Below, in pieces: positions 24,439-33,861 of a stretch of DNA of 58,607 nt. Both the position numbers and the translations under genes were made by a program. How positions within the stretch are numbered: the stretch's first letter is position 1; every line of letters begins with the position of its first letter. The notes beneath the pieces were generated by a model. It searched no databases. It was not told where the DNA came from and saw nothing but the letters and a program-made list of their open reading frames with translations. The DNA is taken from contig CAJXHL010000002.1 of the NCBI GenBank assembly GCA_913054335.1, forward strand, positions 1 through 58,607. The letters run 5' to 3'. This DNA comes from an uncultured Gammaproteobacteria bacterium (GTDB lineage: Bacteria > Pseudomonadota > Gammaproteobacteria > PS1 > Pseudothioglobaceae).

Positions 24439-27400
24439 ATGAGCGAAACACTCACTGAAAAGAATAAGAAATGGCAATTTTGGATTGATCGAGGGGGTAC
24501 TTTTACCGATGTCATTGCAAAAACCCCACAAGGGGCGTTGCGCACGCATAAATTATTGTCTGAAAATCCTACCCAATACACAGATGCAGCTATTCAAGGT
24601 ATCCGTGACTTGCTTGGCTTGGAGGCAGGTGAGACAATTCCAATGGATGCAATTGATTCAATCAAAATGGGTACAACAGTGGCTACCAACGCCCTATTGG
24701 AGCGCCAAGGCGAGAGGACTTTATTAGCAATTACGCAAGGCTTGGGTGATATTTTGCGCATTGGTTATCAGCAACGCCCCAAATTATTTGCCCTTGATAT
24801 TCAGCTTCCAGATATTTTGTATAGTAACGTTATCGAGATTGAAGAGCGCATGAGCGCCCAAGGTGAGTGCATTAAGCCACTTGATATCGCAAAAACCAAA
24901 AAACAACTGCAAGAAGCGTTTGATCAAGGATACCGCGCTATCGCCATTGTACTATTACATGGCTATCGCTATCACGAAAACGAAAGCACAATCAAAAATA
25001 TAGCACAGGGAATGGGCTTTGAGCAAATTTCCCTCAGTCATGAAGTTAGCCCGCTAATGAAAATTGTGCCTCGAGGTGATACCACGGTTGTCGATGCTTA
25101 CTTGTCTCCTATTTTGCGTCGCTATGTCAATCAGGTGGAAACTGCGCTGGGCGCCCAGAGTGAAAAAACAAACAAACTGATGTTTATGCAATCTAGCGGT
25201 GGCTTGACCGATGCTCGGTTTTTCCAAGGCAAGGATGCAATCCTCTCAGGTCCAGCCGGTGGCGTAGTTGGCATGGTTAAAACATCTGAACAAGCTGGAT
25301 TTAAGAAACTCATCGGCTTTGATATGGGAGGCACCTCTACAGACGTGTCACATTACGCTGGGGAATATGAACGCACGCTTGAGACGCAGGTTGCCGGTGT
25401 GCGTGTGCGTGCACCAATGATGTTAATTCACACGGTTGCAGCAGGCGGAGGCTCTATTATTCACTTTGATGGCGCGCGCTATCGAGTGGGCCCCGATTCA
25501 GCAGGTGCCAACCCTGGCCCTGCTTGTTATCGAAATGGCGGGCCGCTAACGATTACCGATTGCAATGTCATGCTAGGCAAGCTAAACCCTGAGTTTTTCC
25601 CCAAGGTGTTTGGGGGAAATGCCGATCAAAGCCTAGATGTGCAAATCGTTAAAGAAAAATTCACCCATTTGGCCGAACAAATTACAACTGCAACCGGTAA
25701 AGCTATAAATCCTTTTGAAGTGGCTGAGGGGTTTTTATTGATTGCGGTTGAATCCATGGCCAATGCGATTAAAAAGATTTCGGTTGAGCGAGGCTATGAT
25801 GTTAGTGAATATACGCTTTCTTGTTTTGGTGGTGCTGGCGCGCAACACGCGTGCTTAGTGGCCGATGCTTTGGGCATGAAACGCATTCATCTTCACCCTT
25901 TTGCTGGTGTATTGTCGGCCTATGGCATGGGACTTGCGGATATCCGTACAATTAACGACTTGGCAATCGAATCTGAGCTTAACGAAGCACTTATTCAATC
26001 ATTCGAGCGGAGATTCGACCAGCTAAAGACAAAAGGGCGTGGAGAGTTACTTGCCCAAGGCTTAGATGTAAACAGCATTAGTTATCGGTCTCGGGTGTTT
26101 GTTCGCTATCAAGGATCAGACAGTGCATTGGCGATTAATTTTGCCCCTCTTGCACAACTGAAAGCCGATTTTGAAAAGCGCCATAAAGCGCGCTTTAGTT
26201 TTATTTCGCCTGAAAAAGCATTAATCATTGAGTCTATCCAAGTAGAAGTTATTTGCGAAAATCAGCAAAGCCAATCTGCAGAGGTTCGAGTGAGCCCGAA
26301 AAACACAGAAACAACAGCACTACTTGAGGTGGTGATGAGTGGTAAGTCACAGCAAGTTGCTTTTTATCAACGCGATGCAATCGCCACCAATGATCTGATT
26401 AATGGTCCTGCAGTAATCATTGAGCCCACATCCACGATCGTCCTTGAGCCCGGCTGGCAGGGCCGCATAAGTGATAACAACGATCTTATCCTTGAGCGCT
26501 TTGAGGTGCTCAAAAGAGACTATGCCATTGGCACCGAGGTTGATCCAATTATGCTGGAGGTTTTTAATAATATATTTATGAGTGTTGCGGAGCAAATGGG
26601 TACGGTACTTGAAAATACCGCATCATCAGTCAATATTAAAGAGCGCTTGGATTTTTCCTGCGCATTGTTTTCACCTGCGGGAGAACTTGTTGCTAATGCG
26701 CCCCATGTGCCGGTGCATTTGGGATCAATGAGTGAATCAATCAAAACAATCATTCGCGAGAACAGAGAGACAATGTCTTCTGGTGATGCATTCTTAATAA
26801 ATGCGCCATACAATGGTGGCACGCATCTGCCGGATATCACCTTAATAAAGCCTGTGTATGACGCACAAAACAAGAAGGTAATCTTTTATGTGGCAAGCCG
26901 AGGCCATCATGCTGATATTGGTGGTACCGTTCCTGGATCTTCGCCTGCAGATTCTAAACACATCAGCGAAGAAGGTGTGTTAATTGATAACTTTACATTA
27001 GTTTCTGAAGGGGTGTTTCAAGAACAGGCAGTCTATGATTTATTTGCCTCAGGCGATTATCCGGCGCGTAATATTGCGCAAAATATTGCCGATTTGAAAG
27101 CCCAAGTTGCCGCCGCAGAAAAAGGCGCACATGAATTGTTAAAAGTTGTCGACCATTACTCGCTTGAAGTGGTGCATGCCTACATGCAGCACGTGCAAGA
27201 TAACGCAGAAGAGTCAGTAAGGCGCGTTTTGGATGTGCTTAGCGATTCTCACTATACATACAAAATGGATGATGGTAATCAAATCTCTGTTACTATCAAA
27301 ATCGATAAAGATAATCGTGAAGCGAGTATTGATTTCACTGGTACCAGTGCCCAGCATCCGGGTAATTACAATGCGCCGAGTGCTATTTGTTACGCTGCTG

Positions 27401-28074
27401 TACTTTATGTTTTTCGTTGCATGGTTGATGATGATATTCCACTTAATGCTGGGTGTTTTAAGCCACTTAAACTCATTATTCCTAAAGGCAGTATGATTAA
27501 CCCAGCCTATCCAGCAGCAGTGGTTGCTGGTAACACCGAAACCTCACAGGTAATTGTTGATGCACTATTTGGAGCCTTAGGGGTGGTTGCTGCGTCTCAA
27601 GGTACAATGAATAACTACATTTGGGGTAATGACAAAGTGCAGAATTATGAAACGATTTGCGGAGGCTCGGGCGCCAGTGAAAAACAGGCTGGGTGCAGTG
27701 CGGTACACACCCACATGACGAACACCCGACTGACCGACACCGAGGTATTGGAGTGGCGTTTTCCCGTTCGTTTAGAATCGTTTTCTATACGCCAGCAATC
27801 TGGTGGCGCTGGGCGGAATAAGGGCGGCGAAGGTGTTGATAGGCGGATGCGATTTTTAGAACCAATGATGGTTAATATCATTGCAGGGCATCGCATTGTG
27901 CCTCCGTATGGCTTAAACGGTGGAAAAAGCGGCTCTGTTGGCGAAAATTATGTAATACACGCTGATGGCAGGCGTACAGATTTAGGCACTAAGGGACAGA
28001 TTGAAGTTGATAAAAATGATATATTTGTACTCAAAACCCCAGGTGGTGGAGGTTTTGGGGAAATAAAAAACTAA
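24439..28074 (+). CDS. Fused HyuA-HyuB hydantoinase / 5-oxoprolinase family protein
   Basis: A 1211-residue ATP-dependent amidohydrolase with both halves in one chain, as in 5-oxoprolinase. The HyuA half (about 1-690) has actin-fold phosphate loops DRGGTFTDV and GFDMGGTSTDVS. The HyuB half (about 700-1211) has blocks such as NAPHVPVHLGSMSESI, NAPYNGGTHLPD and SRGHHADIGG. Reactions in the family are ATP-dependent opening of 5-oxoproline, hydantoins or N-methylhydantoin. Since creatinase and sarcosine oxidase follow, N-methylhydantoin (a creatinine-breakdown intermediate) is an attractive substrate, but 5-oxoproline is equally possible from sequence alone. No clear ribosome site precedes the ATG. 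Confidence 0.85.
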   Translation: MSETLTEKNKKWQFWIDRGGTFTDVIAKTPQGALRTHKLLSENPTQYTDAAIQGIRDLLGLEAGETIPMDAIDSIKMGTTVATNALLERQGERTLLAITQGLGDILRIGYQQRPKLFALDIQLPDILYSNVIEIEERMSAQGECIKPLDIAKTKKQLQEAFDQGYRAIAIVLLHGYRYHENESTIKNIAQGMGFEQISLSHEVSPLMKIVPRGDTTVVDAYLSPILRRYVNQVETALGAQSEKTNKLMFMQSSGGLTDARFFQGKDAILSGPAGGVVGMVKTSEQAGFKKLIGFDMGGTSTDVSHYAGEYERTLETQVAGVRVRAPMMLIHTVAAGGGSIIHFDGARYRVGPDSAGANPGPACYRNGGPLTITDCNVMLGKLNPEFFPKVFGGNADQSLDVQIVKEKFTHLAEQITTATGKAINPFEVAEGFLLIAVESMANAIKKISVERGYDVSEYTLSCFGGAGAQHACLVADALGMKRIHLHPFAGVLSAYGMGLADIRTINDLAIESELNEALIQSFERRFDQLKTKGRGELLAQGLDVNSISYRSRVFVRYQGSDSALAINFAPLAQLKADFEKRHKARFSFISPEKALIIESIQVEVICENQQSQSAEVRVSPKNTETTALLEVVMSGKSQQVAFYQRDAIATNDLINGPAVIIEPTSTIVLEPGWQGRISDNNDLILERFEVLKRDYAIGTEVDPIMLEVFNNIFMSVAEQMGTVLENTASSVNIKERLDFSCALFSPAGELVANAPHVPVHLGSMSESIKTIIRENRETMSSGDAFLINAPYNGGTHLPDITLIKPVYDAQNKKVIFYVASRGHHADIGGTVPGSSPADSKHISEEGVLIDNFTLVSEGVFQEQAVYDLFASGDYPARNIAQNIADLKAQVAAAEKGAHELLKVVDHYSLEVVHAYMQHVQDNAEESVRRVLDVLSDSHYTYKMDDGNQISVTIKIDKDNREASIDFTGTSAQHPGNYNAPSAICYAAVLYVFRCMVDDDIPLNAGCFKPLKLIIPKGSMINPAYPAAVVAGNTETSQVIVDALFGALGVVAASQGTMNNYIWGNDKVQNYETICGGSGASEKQAGCSAVHTHMTNTRLTDTEVLEWRFPVRLESFSIRQQSGGAGRNKGGEGVDRRMRFLEPMMVNIIAGHRIVPPYGLNGGKSGSVGENYVIHADGRRTDLGTKGQIEVDKNDIFVLKTPGGGGFGEIKN

Positions 28075-28087
28075 AGAGGAAATACGG

Positions 28088-29239
28088 GTGAGCGTTCATT
28101 TTACAAAAAAAGAATTTAACAGTCGCCAATCAAAAGCAATTGCTGCACTCAATGAACGTAGTCTCGATGGTTTATTAATGTTTCGCCAAGAGAGTATGTA
28201 CTACCTCAGTGGCTATGACAGTTTCGGTTATGCCATGTTTCAATGTCTTTATCTGGGTTCAGATGGGCGGATGGTGCTACTTACTCGTGCGCCCGACCTC
28301 GCCCAAGCAGAGCTTACCTCTATACTTGATGACATTCGCATTTGGAAAGACGTAGCCGGAATGAACCCTGCACAGAACCTAAAACAACTATTAAAAGAAC
28401 TTGGTTGTGAAAACAAAAATCTAGGTATTGAGTACGATAGCGTTGGTTTGACAGCCCACAATTACCGCTTATTAGACAGCGCTTTGGCTGGTTTTTGTAA
28501 GCTCAGTGATGCCTCTGATCTGGTCAACAAGTTACGCTATATTAAAAGTGAGAAAGAGCTTGAATACACCCGCACAGCTGCAGCCCTTGCCGACGATGCC
28601 TATGATGCTGGCATTCAATTAACAAAAGCAGGTGCGTTTGAGGGAGATATACTGGCCGCTATGCAAGGCGCGGTTTTTAAAGGCGGTGGCACTTATGCTG
28701 GCAATGAGTTTATTATCGGTTCGGGCGAACATGCATTGCTGTGCCGTTATCACGCCGGTCCACGTCATCTCGATAAAGTCGATCAAATGACATTGGAGTG
28801 GGCGGGTTGTTATCGCCGCTACCACGCCGCGATGATGCGCACTGTACTTGTCGGCGAGGCTAGGCCAGAACACCACCAAATGCACGCAGTGGCTACCGAT
28901 GCACTACTCGCCTGTGAAGAGAAATTAAAACCCGGCAACACTCTGGGTGATGTTTTTGCTGCCCACGCCAATGTGATGGATTCTAGCGGATTAAAAGAGC
29001 ATCGTTTAAATGCTTGTGGTTATACTATGGGTTGTGCCTACGCACCGATTTGGGTTGATTATCCAATGATTTATAAAAATAACCCAATGGTGATTGAAGA
29101 AAATATGGTGTTCTTTCTGCACATGATTTTGATGAACAGAGATAATCGTCTGGCAATGTGCCCCGGGCATTCTGTTGTTATAGGCTCAGGAGGCGCTGAA
29201 CGACTTAGCCGCACATCACTTAATTTGGAGATTAAATAA
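28088..29239 (+). CDS. M24-family hydrolase, ectoine hydrolase (DoeA)-like
   Basis: A 383-residue creatinase/aminopeptidase-P-fold protein starting with GTG after AGAGGAAA. The motif EWAGCYRRYHAAMMRT (about residues 237-252) resembles the EIAGCYRRYH block I associate with DoeA/EutD-type ectoine hydrolases. Glu237 and His246 stand where metalloproteases have two Asp ligands, so a metal-independent or altered site is likely, as in creatinase. Ectoine-type or N-acyl substrates are possible. It follows the HyuAB gene after 13 bp and precedes a MarR regulator after 3 bp. Confidence 0.7.
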   Translation: MSVHFTKKEFNSRQSKAIAALNERSLDGLLMFRQESMYYLSGYDSFGYAMFQCLYLGSDGRMVLLTRAPDLAQAELTSILDDIRIWKDVAGMNPAQNLKQLLKELGCENKNLGIEYDSVGLTAHNYRLLDSALAGFCKLSDASDLVNKLRYIKSEKELEYTRTAAALADDAYDAGIQLTKAGAFEGDILAAMQGAVFKGGGTYAGNEFIIGSGEHALLCRYHAGPRHLDKVDQMTLEWAGCYRRYHAAMMRTVLVGEARPEHHQMHAVATDALLACEEKLKPGNTLGDVFAAHANVMDSSGLKEHRLNACGYTMGCAYAPIWVDYPMIYKNNPMVIEENMVFFLHMILMNRDNRLAMCPGHSVVIGSGGAERLSRTSLNLEIK

Positions 29240-29242
29240 GTC

Positions 29243-29758
29243 ATGGCCTTACAAGATAACGCTATTGTTTCATCAGCGCACCTTGCACAAGGTTCAGGTG
29301 CTGTACTCTCAGAAGTGGAATACGGGATCATCGTTGCTAATAATGCCATGCAACGTTGGATTGTTCGTTGTATGGTAGCTTCTGGGGGACCAGAAGAGCT
29401 TACCTATACAGATGTCCTTGTGTTGCATAATGTTTACCATCGAAGCCGAGCCAAGCGCCTAGCAGATATTTGTTTCACCCTTAATATTGAAGATACTCAC
29501 ACCGTTGCTTACGCTCTAAGAAAACTCAATAAATTAAACCTAGTTAAAACAGAAAAACGCGGTAAAGAAAGTTTTTACCAAGTAGGCAAAGAGGGAAAAA
29601 AAATCTGTGAAAAATACGCTGACATTCGACAACAGTGTTTATTGAATGCGCTGGGAGATTTGGGCGTTGATGACCAACCACTACACGAGCTGGCACGATT
29701 ATTGCGAACGCTTTCCGGTCTTTACGATCAAGCTGGGAGGGCAGCAACTTCATTGTAA
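29243..29758 (+). CDS. MarR-family (winged-helix) transcriptional regulator
   Basis: A 171-residue DNA-binding protein. The winged helix spans roughly residues 50-115, with RLADICFTLNIEDTHTVAYALRKLNKLNLV as recognition region and KRGKESFYQVGKEGKK as wing. It is embedded in the HyuAB operon, so it probably controls it in response to a substrate. The ATG lies 3 bp after the M24 stop. The operator is not identified. Confidence 0.8.
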   Translation: MALQDNAIVSSAHLAQGSGAVLSEVEYGIIVANNAMQRWIVRCMVASGGPEELTYTDVLVLHNVYHRSRAKRLADICFTLNIEDTHTVAYALRKLNKLNLVKTEKRGKESFYQVGKEGKKICEKYADIRQQCLLNALGDLGVDDQPLHELARLLRTLSGLYDQAGRAATSL

Positions 29759-29779
29759 TGACAATCAATTACTAACACT

Positions 29780-30643
29780 GTGAAATATCATCCACAAAAC
29801 TCTGAGCCACTTGACGTAGCTGAACGTTTAGGTAAACAACAAGTAGTCTGTTATCCTGTTGATAGTCTTCCTTCAGCGGATATGGAGTGTTATCAAAAGG
29901 CAAGAGAAAATCTAACTCTAGTTGATGAAACTATCATTCCGCCAAGGCAGGCAAAAACTTTTTCTGTTCCAGCCGGTCATTTTTTCCGCATTGTTAGTAT
30001 TGAAGGTCCACAAGTGGGTGATTTAAACCTGTGGCATAAAAACAATCTGAATGAGCGCTTTTATAGTGGCAAAACTCGTGCACTGCACGGCACCCATGTC
30101 AGCACTAGTGATCGCCTTTGGAGTAGTTTTCCCTATCTTCGACCAATGGCCACCGTAACCTTTGATACCTTGGACTGGTATGGTTGGGATGAGGATGGTG
30201 GTAGTGTCCACGATGTTATTGGCACACGCTGCGATCCGTATATTCATATGGTTCTAAACAACTATAATTATCATTTTTGCTGTCATTCGAATTTATGTAG
30301 AGCACTCGCTTCGTATGAAAAAAAATCCATTGATAAAATTGAACATTTAATCCATGATGTCTTGAATGTTTTTATGTGTACTGGCTTTACTAAGGATACT
30401 CACCAATATTTTATGAAAGCAAGCCCTGTTCGCCCAAGCGACTTTATAGAGTTCTTTGCCGAGATTGACTTATTAGGCGCCCTCTCCGCTTGCCCAGGAG
30501 GAGATTGCAGCAGCAGCCACTCGAGTGATGCAGCTGTATGCTATCCTCTTAAAGTTGAAATTTACAAGCCACATCAAGAAGCACTAATCGACTGGTCGTC
30601 GCCAGAAGTCAATAGCTATTCAGGTGAGCACGGTATCAAATGA
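29780..30643 (+). CDS. DUF1989 (urea carboxylase-associated / CgdAB-like) family protein
   Basis: A 287-residue DUF1989 protein. Conserved blocks are TSDRLWSSFPYLRPM, GTRCDPY, CCHSNLCRAL and ALSACPGGDCSSSHSSD; the Cys and His residues in these are probable metal or catalytic positions. Some DUF1989 proteins are subunits of carboxyguanidine deiminase, so activity on guanidino compounds is known for the family. The neighbouring creatinase acts on the guanidino compound creatine, which makes a related substrate plausible. The GTG start at 29780 has no clear ribosome site; no better in-frame start exists nearby. The stop overlaps the next ATG (ATGA). Confidence 0.8.
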   Translation: MKYHPQNSEPLDVAERLGKQQVVCYPVDSLPSADMECYQKARENLTLVDETIIPPRQAKTFSVPAGHFFRIVSIEGPQVGDLNLWHKNNLNERFYSGKTRALHGTHVSTSDRLWSSFPYLRPMATVTFDTLDWYGWDEDGGSVHDVIGTRCDPYIHMVLNNYNYHFCCHSNLCRALASYEKKSIDKIEHLIHDVLNVFMCTGFTKDTHQYFMKASPVRPSDFIEFFAEIDLLGALSACPGGDCSSSHSSDAAVCYPLKVEIYKPHQEALIDWSSPEVNSYSGEHGIK

Positions 30644-32319
30644 GTTCTTCTAAAGAAGAAGGTGCAACGAAAGTGAAAGGAAATACCCCTAAAACAAGCT
30701 ATTATGATTATATTATTATTGGCGCTGGCGCAGCGGGCTGTGTGTTAGCCAACCGATTAAGTGAAAACCCAGAAAATAGTGTCTGCTTAATCGAAGCGGG
30801 CGGTAGTGACAAGAGTCCATGGATTCAAATACCTGCCGGTATTTTTGGGCTTTATGGCAATAAAAAATACGATTATGCTTATAAAAGCGTGTCGCAGAAG
30901 CATTTGAACAACCGCACGATAACGATTAATCGTGGTAAATGTTTGGGCGGTTCCACTGCCATTAATTCCATGGTTTACATCAGGGGCAGTAATGAAGACT
31001 ATGACCATTGGGCCGATCTTGGCTGTGAAGGCTGGTCTTATGAAGATGTTTTACCTATCTTTAAAGACCTAGAAAACGACCAAACTGGCGGCGATGCCAA
31101 CTTTCACGGTGTTGAGGGTGAGTTATCGGTTGTCAACCCACAAGATGTTAACGAGGCATCCAAGCGCTTTGTACGCGCAGGCGCTGAAGCAGGCTTGTCA
31201 GAAAATTCTGACTTTAATGCCGGCTCACAACTGGGTTTGGGAATTTATAAAGTCAAGCAAGCTAGAGGTAAACGAGTCAGTGCTTATTCGGCCTTTATAA
31301 AACCCATTAAAAGAAGACAAAATCTTAGAGTACTTAGTAATACAAAAGTACTATCCATTGATATCGATGGGGGTGTTGCCAAAGGTGTGAACATTAAAAT
31401 CGATACTTTTGATTACAAAATAACTTGTCGTGAGGAGGTTGTACTTTGTGCGGGCGCCATTGATTCTCCCAGATTATTGTTAAGCTCAGGTATTGGTAAT
31501 AAACAAGAGCTTGATGAATTAGGTATTGAGTGCAAGCAAAATCTCATCGGCGTTGGCGAGAATCTACAAGACCACCTAGATGCCATGGTAACAGTCAGAT
31601 CCACGGTGCCAGAATCCATTGGCATCTCTTGGCGAACACTATTGAATCATGTTGTTCCATCACCTTTTCAGTATTACTTGCAAAAAATGGGTTGGTGGAC
31701 GACCAATTATGTTGAAGCGGGTGGTTTTGCCCAAACCAAATATGCAAGCGGTAATGCACCCGATATTCAGTTTCACTTTACCCCCATTTTTAGAAGCCAT
31801 CGAGGCAAGAAATTTGAGTTTGGACACGGCTATTCGTTGTTTACCTGTCTGTTACAACCCCAAAGCGTGGGCAGTGTTAAATTAACCAGAGAAGGCTCAC
31901 AATTAAAACTTCGGATAGACCATAATTTTCTAGCATCTTCACAAGACGAGCTTGTCATGATTGAGGCCATAAAAAAAGCCAGAGAGGTTTTTGCTTCAGC
32001 CGAGTTTGATTCTGTTCGCGGTAATGAGATGGCGCCAGGAGGCAATGTGCAAAGCGATGAGCAAATATTGGAATACTTGCGCGCTACGACGAGTACTGTT
32101 TTTCACCCTGTAGGCACTTGCAAGATGGGTAACGACGACTTAGCAGTTGTCTCACCTAAAGACTTGAAAGTCAAAGGCATGAGAAATTTACGTGTTATTG
32201 ACGCTTCAATTATGCCAAGCATTATCAGAGGCAATACTGCCGCCGCAACGATGATGATTGGCGAAAAAGGCGCACGGATGATATTGGCTAATCAGCAGTC
32301 TAAACAAGAAGAAACTTAA
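30640..32319 (+). CDS. GMC-family FAD oxidoreductase (choline/alcohol dehydrogenase-like)
   Basis: A 559-residue GMC oxidoreductase. The FAD-binding Rossmann motif IIIGAGAAGCVLANRL is at about residues 24-39, the GMC signature GAIDSPRLLLSSGIG at about 273-287, and the active-site His in FHPVGTCKMG at about 487-496. It oxidises an alcohol to an aldehyde or ketone. Choline dehydrogenase BetA is a close relative, but the substrate cannot be fixed from sequence. The ATG overlaps the DUF1989 stop. It ends the operon; an A/T hairpin with a T run follows. Confidence 0.85.
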   Translation: MSSSKEEGATKVKGNTPKTSYYDYIIIGAGAAGCVLANRLSENPENSVCLIEAGGSDKSPWIQIPAGIFGLYGNKKYDYAYKSVSQKHLNNRTITINRGKCLGGSTAINSMVYIRGSNEDYDHWADLGCEGWSYEDVLPIFKDLENDQTGGDANFHGVEGELSVVNPQDVNEASKRFVRAGAEAGLSENSDFNAGSQLGLGIYKVKQARGKRVSAYSAFIKPIKRRQNLRVLSNTKVLSIDIDGGVAKGVNIKIDTFDYKITCREEVVLCAGAIDSPRLLLSSGIGNKQELDELGIECKQNLIGVGENLQDHLDAMVTVRSTVPESIGISWRTLLNHVVPSPFQYYLQKMGWWTTNYVEAGGFAQTKYASGNAPDIQFHFTPIFRSHRGKKFEFGHGYSLFTCLLQPQSVGSVKLTREGSQLKLRIDHNFLASSQDELVMIEAIKKAREVFASAEFDSVRGNEMAPGGNVQSDEQILEYLRATTSTVFHPVGTCKMGNDDLAVVSPKDLKVKGMRNLRVIDASIMPSIIRGNTAAATMMIGEKGARMILANQQSKQEET

Positions 32320-32335
32320 TGAAATAATTTGAATT

Positions 32336-32358
32336 AAAGATAATTAAATCTTTTTTTT
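32336..32358 (+). terminator. Weak rho-independent terminator candidate after the GMC gene
   Basis: AAAGAT, loop AATTAA, ATCTTT, followed by a run of T to 32358. The stem has only six pairs and is A/T-rich, but position and T tract fit termination between the HyuAB operon and creatinase. Confidence 0.4.
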
Positions 32359-32377
32359 ATTTTGTTAAAGAAAAAAC

Positions 32378-32406
32378 TTGCTATCTATCCAAAACTTGAT
32401 TAATAT
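32378..32406 (+). promoter_or_regulatory. Sigma-70-like promoter candidate for creatinase
   Basis: TTGCTA (32378-32383) and TAATAT (32401-32406) are separated by 17 bp and lie 30 bp before the creatinase ATG, directly after the putative terminator. GGGAAAGG is the ribosome site. Confidence 0.5.
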
Positions 32407-32435
32407 CCGCTTTTTTTGACCAACTGGGAAAGGTT

Positions 32436-33644
32436 ATGAACATGCCAAGAACAAAATTCATTCCAAACGGTGACAAGATCGTTCACACGTTTAGTGATGC
32501 TGAGTATAAAAATAGACAAGAGCGCTTAAGGCAGCATATGGCTGCAAATAATATTGAAGCAGTCATTTTTACTTCTATTCATGGTATTAACTATTACAGT
32601 GATTTTCTTTACTGCTCATTCGGCCGTCCTTATGCATTGGTTGTTACTCAAGACAAGGCAACGACTGTCACAGCTAACATTGATGGTGGACAGCCATATC
32701 GCCGTACTTTTGGTGAAAATCTGGTTTATACCGACTGGCAAAAAGATAGCTTTTTTTACGCCCTACAAACACTGGTTGCAAACAAGGGAAAAATTGGTAT
32801 TGAGCACGATCACATCACCATGGAGCGCCTAAACAAATTGCAAGATGCTTTTGATAAAGCACAACTTATCGATGTTTCTGTTGATTGTATGAATATGCGA
32901 TCAATTAAGTCTGACGAAGAAATTGCCCATATTATTCATGGCGCTAATATTTGTGATATTGGTGGTGCTGCATTGGTCGAAGCCATTAAAGAGGGTGCAC
33001 CGGAGCATGAAGTTGCGCTTCACTCTACACAGTCAATGATCAGAGAAACAGCAAAAAGGTTTCCAAATTCCGAACTGATGGATACTTGGACTTGGTTTCA
33101 ATCAGGCATCAATACCGATGGCGCGCATAACCCAGTCACCACTCGACAAGTGCAAAAAGGCGACATTCTAAGTCTAAACTGCTTTTCAATGAATTCTGGT
33201 TATTACGTCGCCCTTGAGCGCACATTGTTTTTCGATCACGTTGATGATGCTTCGTTAAAGCTTTGGGAAGTGAATGTTAAGGTGCACGAAGAAGGCATGA
33301 AGCTCATCAAGCCTGGCGTGGCTTGTAAAGACATTTCGCTTGAGCTTAATAAGATATTTGAAGAATATGGTTTGCTTGAGTCTCGCACTTTTGGTTATGG
33401 CCACTCGTTTGGTGTTCTATCACACTACTACGGCCGTGAAGCTGGCGTGGAGTTACGCGAGGACATCGACACCGTTTTGCAAAAGAACATGGTAGTCTCT
33501 ATGGAGCCGATGATTATGATCCCAGAAGGGCAACCAGGTGCGGGCGGATATCGTGAGCATGACGTGATGGTAATCACTGAAGATGACGCCTATGATATCA
33601 CTGAGTTTCCGTACGGTCCCGAGCACAATATCATCACTGATTAA
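32436..33644 (+). CDS. Creatinase (creatine amidinohydrolase)
   Basis: A 402-residue M24-fold hydrolase that splits creatine to sarcosine and urea. It closely follows the Pseudomonas creatinase sequence: INYYSDFLYCSFGRPYALVV, ANIDGGQP, MDTWTWFQSGINTDGAHNPV and TFGYGHSFG. Catalytic His231 and the substrate-binding Arg64, Glu261, Arg334 and Glu357 are all in place. There are no metal-ligand aspartates, as expected for creatinase. It is a single-gene unit upstream of the GbcB-like and sarcosine oxidase genes, which would consume the sarcosine. Confidence 0.95.
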   Translation: MNMPRTKFIPNGDKIVHTFSDAEYKNRQERLRQHMAANNIEAVIFTSIHGINYYSDFLYCSFGRPYALVVTQDKATTVTANIDGGQPYRRTFGENLVYTDWQKDSFFYALQTLVANKGKIGIEHDHITMERLNKLQDAFDKAQLIDVSVDCMNMRSIKSDEEIAHIIHGANICDIGGAALVEAIKEGAPEHEVALHSTQSMIRETAKRFPNSELMDTWTWFQSGINTDGAHNPVTTRQVQKGDILSLNCFSMNSGYYVALERTLFFDHVDDASLKLWEVNVKVHEEGMKLIKPGVACKDISLELNKIFEEYGLLESRTFGYGHSFGVLSHYYGREAGVELREDIDTVLQKNMVVSMEPMIMIPEGQPGAGGYREHDVMVITEDDAYDITEFPYGPEHNIITD

Positions 33645-33731
33645 CTGCATGGTTTATTTCGATTTTATCAATTGAATAATGTCATCGTACTACTGAAGCT
33701 TCACTGATAAAATTCGCAATTTTTACAGCTG

Positions 33732-33827
33732 CTTGAACTCAATTAATTGAGCTGCTGTTCAAGAGTTGGTTTGTAACGCTTATAAAGGCACCTCAAAAGA
33801 GGTACTGATGTTGTTAGGCTGCTACAA
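33732..33827 (+). promoter_or_regulatory. Candidate structured leader RNA before the sarcosine oxidase operon
   Basis: Inverted repeats cluster here: CTTGAAC (33732-33738) with GTTCAAG (33757-33763); the perfect palindrome CTCAATTAATTGAG (33739-33752); an outer pairing TTGTA..GC (33771-33779) with GCTACAA (33821-33827) enclosing the hairpin ACCTC-AAAA-GAGGT (33790-33803). The first two compete, as in a switch. I cannot match it to a known riboswitch class; it lacks the glycine riboswitch core. Confidence 0.35.
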
Positions 33828-33861
33828 TGATGTTTTGTTCGTGTTGTCTTGTAGAGTGAAT

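Noticed and set aside
33771-33827. SAM-II/SAM-V or glycine riboswitch before the GbcB-like gene
   Set aside because: The hairpin context is suggestive, but the conserved bases I know for these classes are not all present; kept only as an unclassified structured leader.
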